Of a stretch of 64,000 bases of DNA, positions 1 through 13,800 are shown in pieces. Below the pieces are notes generated by a model. The model saw nothing but the letters and a program-made list of their open reading frames with translations. It ran no database searches and was not told where the DNA came from. Location of the stretch: NCBI GenBank assembly GCA_964035545.1, contig OZ037771.1, forward strand, positions 1,178,001 through 1,242,000, written 5' to 3'. The position numbers were made by a program, and so were the translations under genes. Position 1 is the stretch's first letter; every line of letters starts with the position of its first letter. The DNA is from Bugula neritina (Eukaryota > Bryozoa > Gymnolaemata > Cheilostomatida > Bugulidae).

Positions 1-3000
1 GAGATGCAAAAGGCAACTGAGCCCCAGCAGCAGACGGCATTGACTGACTCAAGTCTGGATGACTGGATGATTGAGGGACAGCAGATTCTGAATGATGTAA
101 TGAAGCTCCATCCAGCACTTCATACGATCTCCGTACGTCTTCCTTATTGCCTGGATACTCTGGTGGTGGAGGTAGTAATTGATCACCACCCTAAATAATA
201 CAACCGACCAATGAGCACTATTTACCATGTAATGTGGCCAAGTACGCATTAAAAATACAAACCACACGTAAACAATGAAACCAGATATGAGAAAGCAAGC
301 AGTGCTACACAACATGAGAGAACATAACTCCTATCTATATAAAACTGACATAGTACCTGGTTATAAACTGATATGAGGTGAACTGCACTCTTAGCAGGAT
401 GTGCCTGTTGAGTGGCAACGTTACCACCGGACGTCTGTGTGGCTCCAGTGAAGTTTCCATAGTTGGGAAGATGCCAATACTGCGGGGGCTGTCCACAGTG
501 AGCCTTGCTATCTAAGAAAACCCACAGGCTAAGGTTATAGCTAGACACATTCAATTCATGTGCATTGCACAGACAGACACCAGTTACTTACCTAGTGCCG
601 CAGACAGACAGACACCTGTTACTTACCTAGTAGCACAGACAGACAGACACCAGTTACTTACCTAGTAGCACAGACAGACAGACAGACACCAGTTACTTAC
701 CTAGTAGCACAGACAGACAGACAGACAGACAGACACCAGTTACTTACCTAGTAGCACAGACAGACAGACAGACATCAGTTACTTACCTAGTGACGCAGAC
801 GTCGAAGAGTCCAGACTCCTGCTCTGCTGTGTATTCACCGTGTGCTGTATCAACTGACTAGACTGAGATGGCATTGAGTTAGACTGAGGTTTATGACGTT
901 TAGATGTGGGCGCGACCTTCACCTCTGACGCAACTGGTCGTCCTTCAGCTCCTCCTAGTTGCCTATAATGACAGGAGGGTTTCAGCTTGGTAATCGCAAG
1001 GAAAAGGCCACAAAGATCATGCCATACCATAACCAAGTGAGTTACTCCACTTGCATCACAGATCATAGTGGGAAACAGCACCATGACTACAGGTTCTTGC
1101 AGGAAATTATTAAAGAAAATGTGATACATCCTGTTATTGCTAGCTGACAGCGAACCTAATATAAGAATAGATGACCACCAATTTAAGACATGAAAGATAA
1201 AAAAAAATAAAAATTAACAACAAAATGAGAAACTTTACGAGTCACATATGAAGGAGTGAACTGGAGTGAGTACAACCGAACTTAGCAACTTCTCTCATAG
1301 GATGAGACAACTCATTCAAACAATATCTCACAAGACAACTAACAATTACTGATATAATAAACTGAAAATACCTTCCAACTAGTGACTGATCTTCACAGAG
1401 AACTCGAGAAGACTGACTATGCCTGAGAAAGGTGTTCCTAAAACTACTCGCAGACACCCGGACTCGACACCATAGTGACTGTATGAAGGCAACGAGTTGA
1501 TTAGCACAAGTAGATCTGCTACTAGAGGAGTGAGTGTGGTGGTCTCTACACATTGTCATACAACTAACTGTATGTCTTGTACCACTATAAACTTCACATT
1601 CCATAGTTGATCACCACTCATTGGCTATAAGACACACTGCATCAATATGCTGGCGGGTGAAACTAGCCAATGTCAACTGACCAATGGCATGAAAGATAAC
1701 ATAAAAATGCTTTAAAAGTTGCCTTAGACTACCGTGTATAAGAATAGGACGCAAAGAATCTGGATAACCTTGTTTGAATGCAAAAATTGAAAGAAGACCT
1801 GCAACATACAACTCACAATAACAGGAGAGGACAAATAAAAAAATATTGGACTCTATATGCAACTTATTCACATCTTCTACGTAGAACACCAGTTGCCACA
1901 ACTCGCTCATCTCTCTACTACAGTTACTACTACATATAGTCATTTAGAATTAAGAAATATTTACTGACACCTGATGAAGCTACTTATTGAGGGTTATCCT
2001 CTCTTTAAAAAAACATTTATAGGGGAGACAACTCTTTAGTAGACAGAAACTGCTAAAAAGGCATTAACAATTATTATTTATCAAATGAGACTATTTTGAA
2101 AATTAAAGCAGTATTTTAACTACATAATTCCACAATGAAATAATATATTGAATGGGATACCAGAAGTGTTCTATGATATTCATAAAATTGTTGCATTGTG
2201 AAGAAATCTAAAGTTGCGTTTATACCTCTGCTGAAAAAAGTACCGCGTTTCAGTTAATAACACCCCTTTATAGTTTAACTGAAACTCGGTGAAATCATAT
2301 TGATGCGGAAGCTTACTTTCTAATAGTAAAATATTTGATGCTCTTTGAAAAGGCTGTGAATTAGTAAAGTTGACAGCATAAAAGCGATAGTTGAGAAAGC
2401 GTATAGTCGATGATATAATTATTAACATATAAGTACTTCATCTAATCGACAAAATCATAATTAAATAACAATATTTACAAGGAGTTATTACTTCTTTTGA
2501 TTATTATTCTTAACTTGATTAAGTTATCACAGTACAAAAATTTCAACTCGGCCAAATTGAATTTCTGATTGAAAATCGTGAAGGTATAACCGCAACTTAG
2601 GACTTTGGTATCTAAATCTACTTGATGCAAAATTCTACTCCAAAGTGAAGCAGTGAATATCACAAACAGAGAGGTCTGGAGTTATTGGAAACTGTTCAAA
2701 TGATAAAGTGCACAAAACTGAAGCTAAACTGTGGAACTAATGGCAATCATAATAAAGTCAACCAGAGAAGAAAGAGTGATGTTGTATTACTGCTACTGCT
2801 AAATCAAGTGATGTTATGTAATGCTATATCTTAATGTTATACCATAATGTTATGTCTTAGTGTCACAGTATTATTTAGCTGACTACAAGCTGATGCGCAA
2901 GCAGGCCAGAATATTTCATGATACAATATTTTGACATCTGTGAAATTTATTTCTCCATCTATAACCTGTAATATGAGCAGTATAAGCATCTTTTGTCATT

Positions 3001-6000
3001 TGTTATACTCTGAAGGAAGAAAGTTGAAAGCTAAATAAACTAAATTGGTGCCACATGTGTAGTAACTAAGGCTATGTATTCACTGATACTGTGTAGTAAC
3101 TGAGAGCGTATAGTCACTGAGAGTGTGTAGTGACTGAGACTGTGTGCTCACTAAGACTACGTAGTCACTAAGAGTGTGTAGTGAGAGTTAAGAACTGTGC
3201 AATATGAAAGAAGCAGAAGAAAACAGGTACTGACCATTCACTGGTATATTACATGCTGCAACACCTTTCCAAAGTAAAATAAAACAATACATTATATAAT
3301 AATAGGCTATATCTACACTAACATTATATAACATATCTACACTAACATTATATAATATATCTACACTAACATTATATAATATATCTACACTAACATTATA
3401 TAATATATCTACACTAACATTACATAATATATCTACACTAACATTATATAATATATCTACACTAACATTATATAATATATCTACACTAACATTATATAAT
3501 ATATTTACACTAACATTATATAATATATCTACACTAACATTATATAACATATCTACACTAACATTATATAACATATCTACACTAACATTATATAATATAT
3601 CTACACTAACATTATATAATATATCTACACTAACATTATATAATATATCTACACTATATCTTACAGCCAGCTAGGATACTGAGGTAGGATACTGAGCTAG
3701 AATACTGAGGTAGGGTACCGAGCTAGGATACCGAGGTAGGATACTGAGGTAGGATACTGAGGTAGGATACTGAGCTAGGATACTGAGGTAGGATACTGAG
3801 GTAGGATACTGAGCTAGGATACTGAGCTAGGATACCGAGGTAGGATACCGAGCTAGGATACCGAGGTAGGATACTGAGGTAGGATACTGAGGTAGGGTAC
3901 CGAGCTAGGATACTGAGGTAGGATACTGAGGTAGGATACTGAGGTAGGATACTGAGCTAGGATACTGAGCTAGGATACCGAGGTAGGATACCGAGCTAGG
4001 ATACCGAGGTAGGATACTGAGGTAGGATACTGAGGTAGGATACTGAGCTAGGATACTGAGGTAGGGTACTGAGGTAGGGTACTGAGGTAGGGTACTGAGG
4101 TAGGATACTGAGGTAGGATACTGAGGTAGGATACTGAGGTAGGATACTGAGGTAGGATACTGAGCTAGGGTACTGAGCTAGGATACTGAGGTAGGATACT
4201 GAGGTAGGATACTGAGGTAGGTTAGTAGCTGACATACAAGTCATTCCTCAAGCAGGTAAATAAAGCCAGTATTCTAGCCTAGTTGCTACTGGCAGTCTAT
4301 TCTGCACATTCCACACATAGTATGAGCTCTCAGGATAGTGCACACCGGGTAGGCACTATGGAGGCTCAGGTGAGTGGAACAGTGAGAACACAGGCTAAAC
4401 ACACTTCCGACATAGTCACATATAAGATTTAAGGAATTTGTTGTATTAGAATGTGAAATCACTGTTCTGACTGATTGTACACTCAAGGCAGCATCTAGGC
4501 AGCATCTAGGCATCACGCTGCTGCACAACACACTAGTACAACCCATATATCTAATCACTAGCATACATTCCAGGCATAGCAGCACATAGCAGGCATTAGT
4601 TACACATTGCACATGACATAACCATGTTTACTGTTTACAATTTAAACAGCCACTAGTGCTGATACACAGCATCACTAAACACACTGCTGCCAGCTGCCAG
4701 CCCATTACACGTGGCAGCCACTGACAGGTGTACTTTGTATGATGTTGAGATATTCAGCACCTCATTGAAGTATGACAGCTACACTAATATCAGCCTCAAT
4801 ATACTTACATGTTCTGATATGTACACTGCTGCTGCTGCCGCTGGTGCTCTTCCTGTCTAGACTCTTCACCTTGCGGGTCTTGTCTGGGGGTCAGCCTTCC
4901 CTCCCCTTCTACTTTCTGAGACACTGTACCTGTGGATATACCACAATGCATCATCTCACCACGCTGACAGACACAACACAAAGCAGCATGTTCTCAACAA
5001 CCTACACCCAGACCACATATCGTCTTCACAACACTGCTGACTTTCACTTGCATGAATACAACAACGGAGAATGTTACAAGGCAGCAAATGTCTGCTTGGC
5101 TTTTTGTAAGAGCTAAGCTTATTGGTCAGCTTAGAAAATGATTTGAAACCTTAGAATGGACTTCACAAAACACTTGCATTATGGGCTAATATCCTGGAAT
5201 ACAATATTCATGGAAAAAGATTCTCCAGAAAGTTGAGGAAGTTCACATAAACTCCCAGTATAATTATATACAGCTTGTGAGAGCTAAATATCTATTGGGG
5301 AGTTGTCCCCTTTTATAGAACTAGAATAACACAACATTTGCAATACAGAAATGCCAGCAATGCACATACTTTGTTTACAAATTATTGTTAATTAGTATGA
5401 ATACTGCACTAAGTGACGCCAGATATTCCAATCCCATGAGCTTACCTGATGAGGAATTTGAAATGTTAGCCTGCGGACTATGAGACATATGAGGGTAAGG
5501 GGGAGGTGGGGGCTCCTGACAGTACATTCCACCTTCTGTGTGGGGTGAGGGCATTACCCACCCAAACAAGGTCGCTGGCCAATTATCTTCAACAAACAAC
5601 ATATTTCAACGGTTATGCTGTCCACAAAGCATTTCCATAGAGGCAGGGAATATTGGTGTGGGTTATAGGAACCGGTGTTAACCAATGCTGAATGCAAACA
5701 GCAGTAGCAAAGACCTGCATGTGAAGAGACTCTGGATTGGCAATAGAACTTTGTGATACAACTGCAAGGCATCTATCTAATAATCAATTGTTTAGGCAGC
5801 TAATCTAGTGAAGTGATGATTGGTGCTGCACTATTGATCTGCTGCATCATCATTAGTCTAATACTTGAACACAAGTTTTTAATAGAAGAACAAAGCAGAA
5901 ACCCATTAGCATAATGTCTTTAGTGAACTTTCAAACACAAACCATTGAAGTACACCATAAGCGACCTACTATACTTATATAAGCACTGACCTATATCATG

Positions 6001-6895
6001 TGATATACTATATACACTGACCTACATCATGTGGTATATTATATAAACTGACCTATATCATGTAATTTACTTACTTATATACACTGACCTACAACTTATC
6101 TACATTACCTATATCATGTAATATACTATATAGTATATACACTGACCTACCTCATGTGATATACTATATACCCTGACTTACCTCATGTGATATACTATAT
6201 ACCCTGACCTACCTCATGTGATATACTATATACACTGACCTACATCATGCAATATATCATATACACTGAGCTACACTATGTAATATACTATATATATACT
6301 ATATATACTACATACACTGACCTGAATCATGTGATATACTATATACTCTGACCTACATCATGTAATATACTTACTTATATACACTGAACTACAACTTACC
6401 TACATTGACCTATATCAATCGACGATCACTGACTTCATGGCAACGTTATCTGAGTTGGTAATGCTATCAGTGAATTAAACTGTATGCTATAAGTTAGACT
6501 TTATACTAACTATGGGTAAGACTGTATACTTACTAAAAATGTGACTGGATACTTATAGTTATACTAATCACAACTATGAGCGAAACTGCAAGTGTATACT
6601 AATGAGTAATTACGTTAACTCATTTGGTTTAGGAAACCGAACTACTAACAGTAACAGCATAAACAACTGAACATACATAGTTTCAGTTTGTTTAAAGTTA
6701 AACTACTAACAGTGACAACATCAACAGATGGCTAAACAACAAAAATACTTATTATAATTAGAAGTTTCATCACCAGTTGTCATAATGATAAGTTAAATCT
6801 GACATTAATTTTAAATTATAAAATTAAATAAACACAAGTAAACTTTTCACAATATGAATAACAGATAGTCACTCACCATTTATCTGATATATCCT
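1..6895 (-). CDS. Unrecognised Ser/Pro/Gln-rich protein, 3' part of a multi-exon gene (partial)
   Basis: I do not recognise this gene. Reading the minus strand 5' to 3', supported exons are 5446-5535, 4809-4929, 1372-1478, 787-962, 357-511 and 1-157 (runs off the left edge). Candidate small exons are 6877-6895 (19 nt) and 1881-1917 (37 nt). Splice phases agree at every junction I could test (6877>5446>4809 and 1372>787>357>1); the 37-nt exon has exactly the phase needed to bridge 4809 to 1372. The product is low-complexity: a proline run (QEPPPPPYPHMSHSPQ), a Gln-rich stretch (EEHQRQQQQ), then Ser-rich segments such as SSSHPDLSQSMPS. This composition suggests a disordered regulatory or scaffold protein, but no domain is visible. 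The acceptor of the last exon is ambiguous (CAG|AG or CAGAG|); only the second keeps the Ser-rich frame open to base 1. The 5' end was not found. The donor of exon 787-962 is duplicated in a tandem repeat. Confidence 0.5.
577..790 (-). repeat. Tandem repeat carrying copies of a 5' splice site
   Basis: Six copies of a unit of about 34 to 48 bp, variable because of an internal (CAGA)n run. Each copy contains forward-strand TTACTTACCTAGT, which on the minus strand is CTAG|gtaagtaa. The rightmost copy is the real donor of exon 787-962. The leftmost copy also keeps exon-like bases beyond the junction (CTAGTGCCGCAGAC against exon CTAGTGACGCAGAC). Confidence 0.85.
3300..3657. repeat. 24-bp minisatellite in an intron of the left minus-strand gene
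   Basis: About 15 near-identical 24-bp units built on TATCTACACTAACATTATAT. The period is a multiple of three, so it gives an apparent 8-residue repeat ORF on the minus strand that is not a gene. Confidence 0.9.
3668..4222. repeat. 13-bp minisatellite with two unit variants
   Basis: More than 40 copies of a 13-bp unit, GAGGTAGGATACT or GAGCTAGGATACC. Strings of variant units recur in the same order in the blocks near 3712-3850 and 3895-4015, which indicates an internal block duplication. Confidence 0.9.
5970..6415. repeat. Degenerate 30-35 bp tandem repeat
   Basis: About a dozen imperfect copies of a unit containing CACTGACCTACATCATGTGA followed by TATACTATATA. It lies in the presumed intron between the 19-nt candidate exon and exon 5446-5535 of the left minus-strand gene. 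Nothing else is visible here. Confidence 0.75.
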
Positions 6896-8976
6896 CTGCA
6901 GAAGATTAGTACATTAACATAAGTCAATTAAATGAGCCTTTATAATTATTAGTAAAGTTAGACTGAAACTAGAAGTAGATGCTCCCTTTAGCTTCAAGCT
7001 CACTAATCATACAGTTTGACTTACAGTTACACTAAGTCTAACACAGTGTGAGTGTCAGTGTGAGTCAGAGTGACAGGTTGAGGTTACTAAATCAAAATCC
7101 TGAAAGTGAAAATGTAATCTCAATCTGGGATGCGCGGGAGAGTTTTTACTACGTCTACGACTAATGTCACTTGCTTTATTAGTGAAGTTAAACTACTAAC
7201 TTTAAATAATCTTCTGGTACTGTCAGTCCTAGTTTTTAGTCCAATGCTATCCAGTTTGACTACTTTTCGTATTGCTTTTACTTTTACATTTTAGACAAAG
7301 GTGACAATAAAACTATAGTAGTTGCACCTGAAACTTTAATTCAGCCTAAAATCACCGATTTATTGCTAGCGGCCCTATCTTTCAGCTTCGGACAAAATTC
7401 GCAAATTTTGGCTACGCTTGTTTAAACATTTTTCATTGGGTTATGCAAAAGTGGTGCGCCTTTGAAAATGTAACCTTAGCAAAAAAGGAACATAAATAAT
7501 CGGAGCCTCTACAACAAAATAGCTTGTAAAATATAATAATTATGTAGTGTTGAGTACGAAAGAAGAAGATGAATATACTTTCGAGTACCCGTTGATATAC
7601 TGAAACACACTCATAATTTTGGTTGAGATTTAAGGCTACAGTCACGTTGGAATTTGCTAAAACTCGCTAGAAACAGCATCAAGTTGAAAGTGACTGAGTA
7701 CAGTTATACTATTTGTATAGCAGTATACAAATTGTTGTACGAACTCCAATGTGAAAACTCGAACCATTGCACTTAACGACCACCAACGTGTTGCTGCTTC
7801 AAATGATATCTGGAATTATTATAGTTGAGAAAATCTATCAAGTTCATAATATTTCATTGATTTTAATAATTCATTATCATTATGATACTCATAATAATAA
7901 TGTATTAGTAGTAATTATTAGTATTACTATTACTTCAGTATTACTATTAGTACTAGTATAACTAGATCATTATCATATGCAATTATAGAACAAAATTTTT
8001 TCACACCTTTCACACCTATACGGTCGTAGTCCTGTACGGGTGACCGGTCTGCAGGTTTCCAATCTCTATCAGCGTCTGCCATCTTTCCCGGTCTTCTGCA
8101 TCCTCTGGTTTAAGATCCCATCGCTTCATGTCATCTCCTATCGTGTCTATCCATCTTCGTTTGGGTCGTCCTCTCTTAGAACAAAATGATACTGATCAAT
8201 TTATATTTCATACTAAATTAAATAATATTACTTATTTATATTATTTATTACTTATAGTATTAGTTATAGTTATTACTATCACTATCACTATGACTATGAG
8301 CATCAGTATGAGTATGACATTGACTATCACTATGAGTATGGGTATGAGTATCACTATCAGTATGATCAGGCTGAGACTATGACTATGAGTATGACTACCA
8401 GTATTACTATTACTATGATTGACTATCAATCTATGAGTATGGTATTCATATAATATGGGTTGTAATTTACAACCTAATGTAAATCTTAAAACTTATTATA
8501 AGTAATACTAAGTCTAATAGTAATAGTATCAGATGTGAGATTGGGCAATATAGCATCTTTAAATTATGAGTTAAATTCTTTAACTCAGACTTTTTAGCAC
8601 TTCATTTAACACTTCAATATAATGTGCAATTTCCCCACACATAACACAACGCGAAGAAATTTGAAATGTGGTATTATCATAAATATTGATATAATGCATT
8701 TTTGTTGATAGTTTTAACAAACATGGAAACTTACCTTAGGTTTTATTACCATGATATAATGTTCTGTAAATTTTTGTAATGTAATATTGATAATTAAGTT
8801 ATATATTTGTATAAATAATAATAATAAACGCATTTAATAATATAAATAGATTTCTGTAGAATCATTGAATTTGATTGCCGGTCTCATCATAACTGAAAAT
8901 GCAAGTCATATAATTAAAATTAAAAAGCTGACAACCAATGAAATGTTATGGACGGTATTTTTTTAGAGGAACGACA
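6896..8976. other. Intergenic stretch between two divergent genes
   Basis: No coding exon could be supported here. It holds a LINE remnant (8016-8177) and degenerate trimer tracts (about 7855-7960 and 8245-8430). Promoter elements of the minus-strand gene and of PRMT9 should lie here, but no convincing TATA box or other core element stands out from the AT-rich background. Confidence 0.5.
8016..8177 (-). mobile_element. LINE (non-LTR retrotransposon) reverse-transcriptase C-terminal remnant
   Basis: The minus strand encodes 53 residues ending in a stop. They begin KRGRPKRRWIDTIGDDMKRW, continue with an AEDRERWQ segment and close with HPYRTTTV. The GRPxxRW...D...A.DR..W pattern is typical of the C-terminal tail of many invertebrate non-LTR reverse transcriptases. 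Upstream of it (to the right) the frame is lost in simple repeat, so only the 3' end of the element survives, as expected for a 5'-truncated insertion. The stop is followed by two short GTGTGAAA motifs and an A-rich run. Confidence 0.7.
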
Positions 8977-10764
8977 ATGGATCAAACTGCTGTTACTACA
9001 GAAGCTTTGAGACTGGCTAGACAGTTGAAAGATGAGGGCAAGCATGGACAAGCTTTGGCTTACTTTCTCATTGCTTTTCACTCAGATAAAGAGTTGAAGG
9101 TCAGTTTTACAGTTGAATGGTGTTGACCCTAAAATATTTTGAATGTTTCAGTTTTTGCATGTATTACTAAAATTAGAAAAAAAACTTTACGCTAGTAAAA
9201 TGGCAAGTTTAGAGCTGTCAAGTACTTGAATTGTTTTGCCAAATCTACTTGATTAAGTTTATCTACTCAAGTTGTTTACAAGGGTTTTTAGTATTAGAAG
9301 AAATTACTGTTTTTGTTTTTTTGGCATGTAATACCATTGCTTTTCTATTTCAATGCTTGAAGCCAGGTAGACTGGTGGTGGTAGGCGGTGAAAATTGGTG
9401 AAAATCGGTGAAAATCGACAAGGGCTTCAAGAAAGTCAGTAAATTGAAGTAACCTTTTTTTTCTAAAGCCTTTCTTCTATTCATGGACAGTCTGCATGAC
9501 ATATCACAAACTGTAATAATATGCATGTTTCTTGTAGGACCACACGGTGGTTGTGGACGAATTTGTAGACGTGTTTTGTGTTGGCTGTGATGCGTTGCTA
9601 CAGAAAAATGATACTGAAAACCTATTTGAATGCTTTGCTCAGGCACTAGAAGCTTGCCCCAACTGTGCCAGACTCTACAGCCACATGGGTACAATATATT
9701 ACAGGTGATCATACAATATATTACAGGTGATCATATTATATATTACAGGCAATAATATGATATATTACAGGTGATAATACAATATATTACTTTACCATTT
9801 ATCATAATTTAATGATGTGGTATACAATTGCATTTATTTCGACTATGTGTTATGCAATGTTACACAATGAAATAATATAATGTAAATTATACCACGAGTG
9901 CTAAATGCAGTGATGTGTACTACACAGCATACTACCACAAGTGCATGTTAGAACCTACGATACTTTACATCCTAATCTACACTGAAATGTATGTCAGAAG
10001 TAGAAACTTGTGTTTCTTTTGCAAGGCTGGGCTATTACACGAAATCCATGGATAGTTTCACTCAGGCTCTCCATTACAATCCCCACTGCGCTAGCACTAT
10101 TGAAAATGTAGACAATCTAAAGTGTCGGGTGGTGGACCGGTGGCACTTCAGAATGTTGAATGATCAGCTAAGAAACAAGGCTTTCTACAAGGCTATCAGA
10201 CATGCCAGCACGCTTGGCTTTACCAATCTTCTCGATATTGGATGTGGGAGCTCCTTGCTGAGGTATTGTCAAATTTCTACTCTAGAAAGTTTCCTTTCTT
10301 GATTGAGAGCTGAAGGCAGAGGGAAATAAGACAAGAAAGCTCAACATAGCTAGTGTTTGCTCCATTACTTGATAGTATGCTATAAATATAGTGTGATAAT
10401 TTGCTGATCTGCTCATTTCTATGGCTAATTCTCAATAGATTCCCAACTCTGAGGTGGTTTGTAGAAGGTTCTGGTGAATAGTTCTTACTTGATTGCAATA
10501 TAATCCACAGTTATGAGTTCTACTATATCTAATGGTATTACTGCTAAGTAGTTAAAGAGCCCAGTTAAACTTCTACTTAGTTATCTATATATTATAGTTT
10601 ATTGACAAGTAAGCCTCAGCTTGCAGGAGTTATGCTCACTTTATATTTAGTATATTCTAATTCACTAACATAACCTGTAGAGTCTGAGGAGTTGTGTGCA
10701 CCTAGCATTCAGTATATTTCTACTCACTAATATACTACCTGTAGAGTATAAGGAGTTGTGTGCA

Positions 10765-10827
<63 letters not shown>

Positions 10828-13800
10828 TGGTTTCAGTATGATGGCGTTGCGATCGAAGTTTGCCAGTGTGTCAGCTTGTGATGAAAATCCAATCATGTTG
10901 AATATCAGCAAAGAGGTTATATCGGCAAACTGCTTACCTGGAGAGGTCAATTTAATAGCAAAAAACTCCACTGATGTCTTAACTCATGGCTCTTCTAGAG
11001 ACTTGAACGAGAAGGTTGATGTTATTGTCACGGAAACAGTTGACTGTGGTAAGTGTAGTGTAGACCCTGCAAATACTGCATCATCTTTACTGTACTGTAC
11101 TATACTATACTATACTACGCTACCTTACACTATATATACTACACTATATATACTATCTACCCTATAGTACACTATGCTATACTATATTAAATACTATATA
11201 TACTGTACTATGTGGGAAGATTTTGCCATACTTTTCTTTGTGTCTTTTGACATGGCATTTTATACATTCAATATACGACACCTGTTATTCTCACATTCTA
11301 ACCAAATTGTTTTGCAAAGTTGCACTTATATAACCACACCTTCATGCTAACCATACTTGATGTTATTGAGGCACTGTCTTGTGTATTTAATAGGCTTGTT
11401 TGGAGAACGCATCTTGTCCACTTTGTCTCATGCATGGAAGAGTTTGCTGTCTAGAGAAAGTCCCCCCTGTCTAGTAATACCTGGCCGGGCTGAGCTCTAC
11501 TGTACACTCATTGAGTGTGAAGAGATTCGTAGACATCATGTGTATGTTTCGGCTTGTCCTCTAATATACTCTACACATTGCTTTTACCTTTAGCAGTGTT
11601 TGTATTTCCTTTAGAAATAGTTTTTAGGCTGACATTATGACAACCAATTGAGTTTCAAACCTACTTAAAAAGTGTAGCCTGTAAACTATGCTTAATAATT
11701 GTATTTAGATGTTTCGCACCAGGTACCACTCTAGGAGACTTGGCTCTGTTGACTTGTCGGGCTATAAGTTTGTTGATGTGACCTCCCACCCTAGAGAAGT
11801 TCTACCAAACCCTGAGGACTATGACCCGTACACGACATACGACCTCCGCAAGGTCAGGGGAGGTTACCGCTCTCTCACACACGCTCTCAAGTGTCTCAAG
11901 GTCAACTTCAATAGCGAGCAGGTTAGAGATTTACAAATGATTAACTGCGAACCTTTCATATCCTGTGATGTGGTGTTCTTCTAGCACGTGCTGGTATATT
12001 CTTTCTCTAATGTGAGTGTAAAAGTGATGTCACTAGAGCTGCTGCCTGTACTAGAGTACTGCTGTTATGGCTGCTATATCTATTAGTTCAAGTAATAGTA
12101 GTATAATACTATTATTATTACTTGTGACACCATTAGTACTACTACTAGTTGTACAAGTCTAGTACTTGTGTGACCACTGCTGCTAGTACTACAGTACGGC
12201 TACTAGTGCTACTACTACTAGTATTACAGTACTGCTACTAGTACTACTACTACTAGTACTACAGTACTGCTACTAGTACTACTACTACTAGTACTACAGG
12301 GCGGTTACTAGTACTACAGTGTGGTTACTAGTAGTATATGATAATTTCGGGATTATGTATGCTGCCACATTCACTGACTCTTCACCTGATGCCGTTATGT
12401 AGAATATTGACTACTTGCTGTCTGGACACAAAGAAGTAATTGAGTTGGAGGTGAAGCTATCTGGGAAGGCTGACGCAGTGGCTGTCTGGTAGATACACAC
12501 ATATACTTCGTAGTCATACTCACAGTTTCATAATATTCTATCATATTATCTGCATTTGGTAAACTTATTTCCTATGTGAAAAACAGAATATATATCATAA
12601 AGTGATGTGGTTAAGATTTAGATAGTATTTCAAAGTTGTTATGGTGAACTCAATCTATGTTGAGAGAATTGTCAGGATTGTTAGGATATTGTTTATTAGT
12701 ACTTCAGAATCCAAGAGTGTTTTAAATGTGTGTATAGATTGTAAAGTGGAGCTTCTTTCAGCATCATTACTTGAATGAACATTTCGTAGTATAACACTTG
12801 GTAGTATATTACTCACGCGTGTCTAGTCATTATCTTCATCACAGAACTCTGCCATTTATTTGCTCCAGTGTGTGTCATACTATAAAGAAACAATCCACCA
12901 GAGTTTTCTCAGCTGGAGTTGTCTGCCCTCAGACTCTAATAGATATATATAGCAACACTAACTCTAATCTCTATGCTGTGTTTACTGCTCTGGTGATGTG
13001 AGATGTTGTATTCCAGGTTTGACCTGTATGTGGATGAGAATAACATGATTAGCTCGAATCCTGAGGTTGATAACACTAGTTGTTGGGACGTGGCTGTGTT
13101 CCCCGTAACAGACGCATACTTCTTGAATGCCAACAACCGTGTGTCTTTAGAGATGATTTCTGTTGACGACCACCTAGAGTTTAACCTACTTTCTACTGGC
13201 AATGCTTTGTCACATTGTACAGTAGGTCCACAGGCTAAAACTACATTGGAAGACAGGCTACAATTAATCTACCTTCACACTGAGGATATATACAGGTATA
13301 ATCAACTGCTTACCTGTAGGTCATTATATATAGCTTTATGTCATCACTAATAAATGGTTGCCTTGTGCCCCTCCCCAGCGTTACTCACCTCTGTACTTAA
13401 CTGTACTCTACTGTCGTTGGTGAATACATAATGTCATGACGCTGTGCTGTTACCTCTTACACTGGCCACTAATATGCAATCAATAAACAGTTATTAATAA
13501 AATGTTTTACTGTCGTGTATGCTTCATGTGATATGTAAAAGTTCTCTATGTTGTTATGAAATAAGTTGAAATATAGGAGTCAACCCAACTCGAATATCTT
13601 ATCACAAGATGCACTTTACTATTTAGTAAACTTGGAGAATAAATGTATGTATTTATTAGTGCTGTGCTGTGCTCTATATTGTTGGTATGTTTCACTGTCC
13701 CTCTCTACTGGTATATTCTATTTATATGTTGAGATAATATCCCCTTCTATCCCACAGACTCCATGACAGCATACTCAACGAGGAGTTGGTCAGTTCTATC

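Noticed and set aside
3188-3574. Minus-strand repeat ORF coding for DILYNVSV units
   Set aside because: Product of a 24-bp minisatellite; no splice support or domain.
8938-8976. Upstream in-frame ATG for PRMT9
   Set aside because: It would add 13 residues but has a poorer start context, and TTTTTTTAG just before AGGAACGACA looks like a 5' UTR acceptor, so 8977 was preferred.
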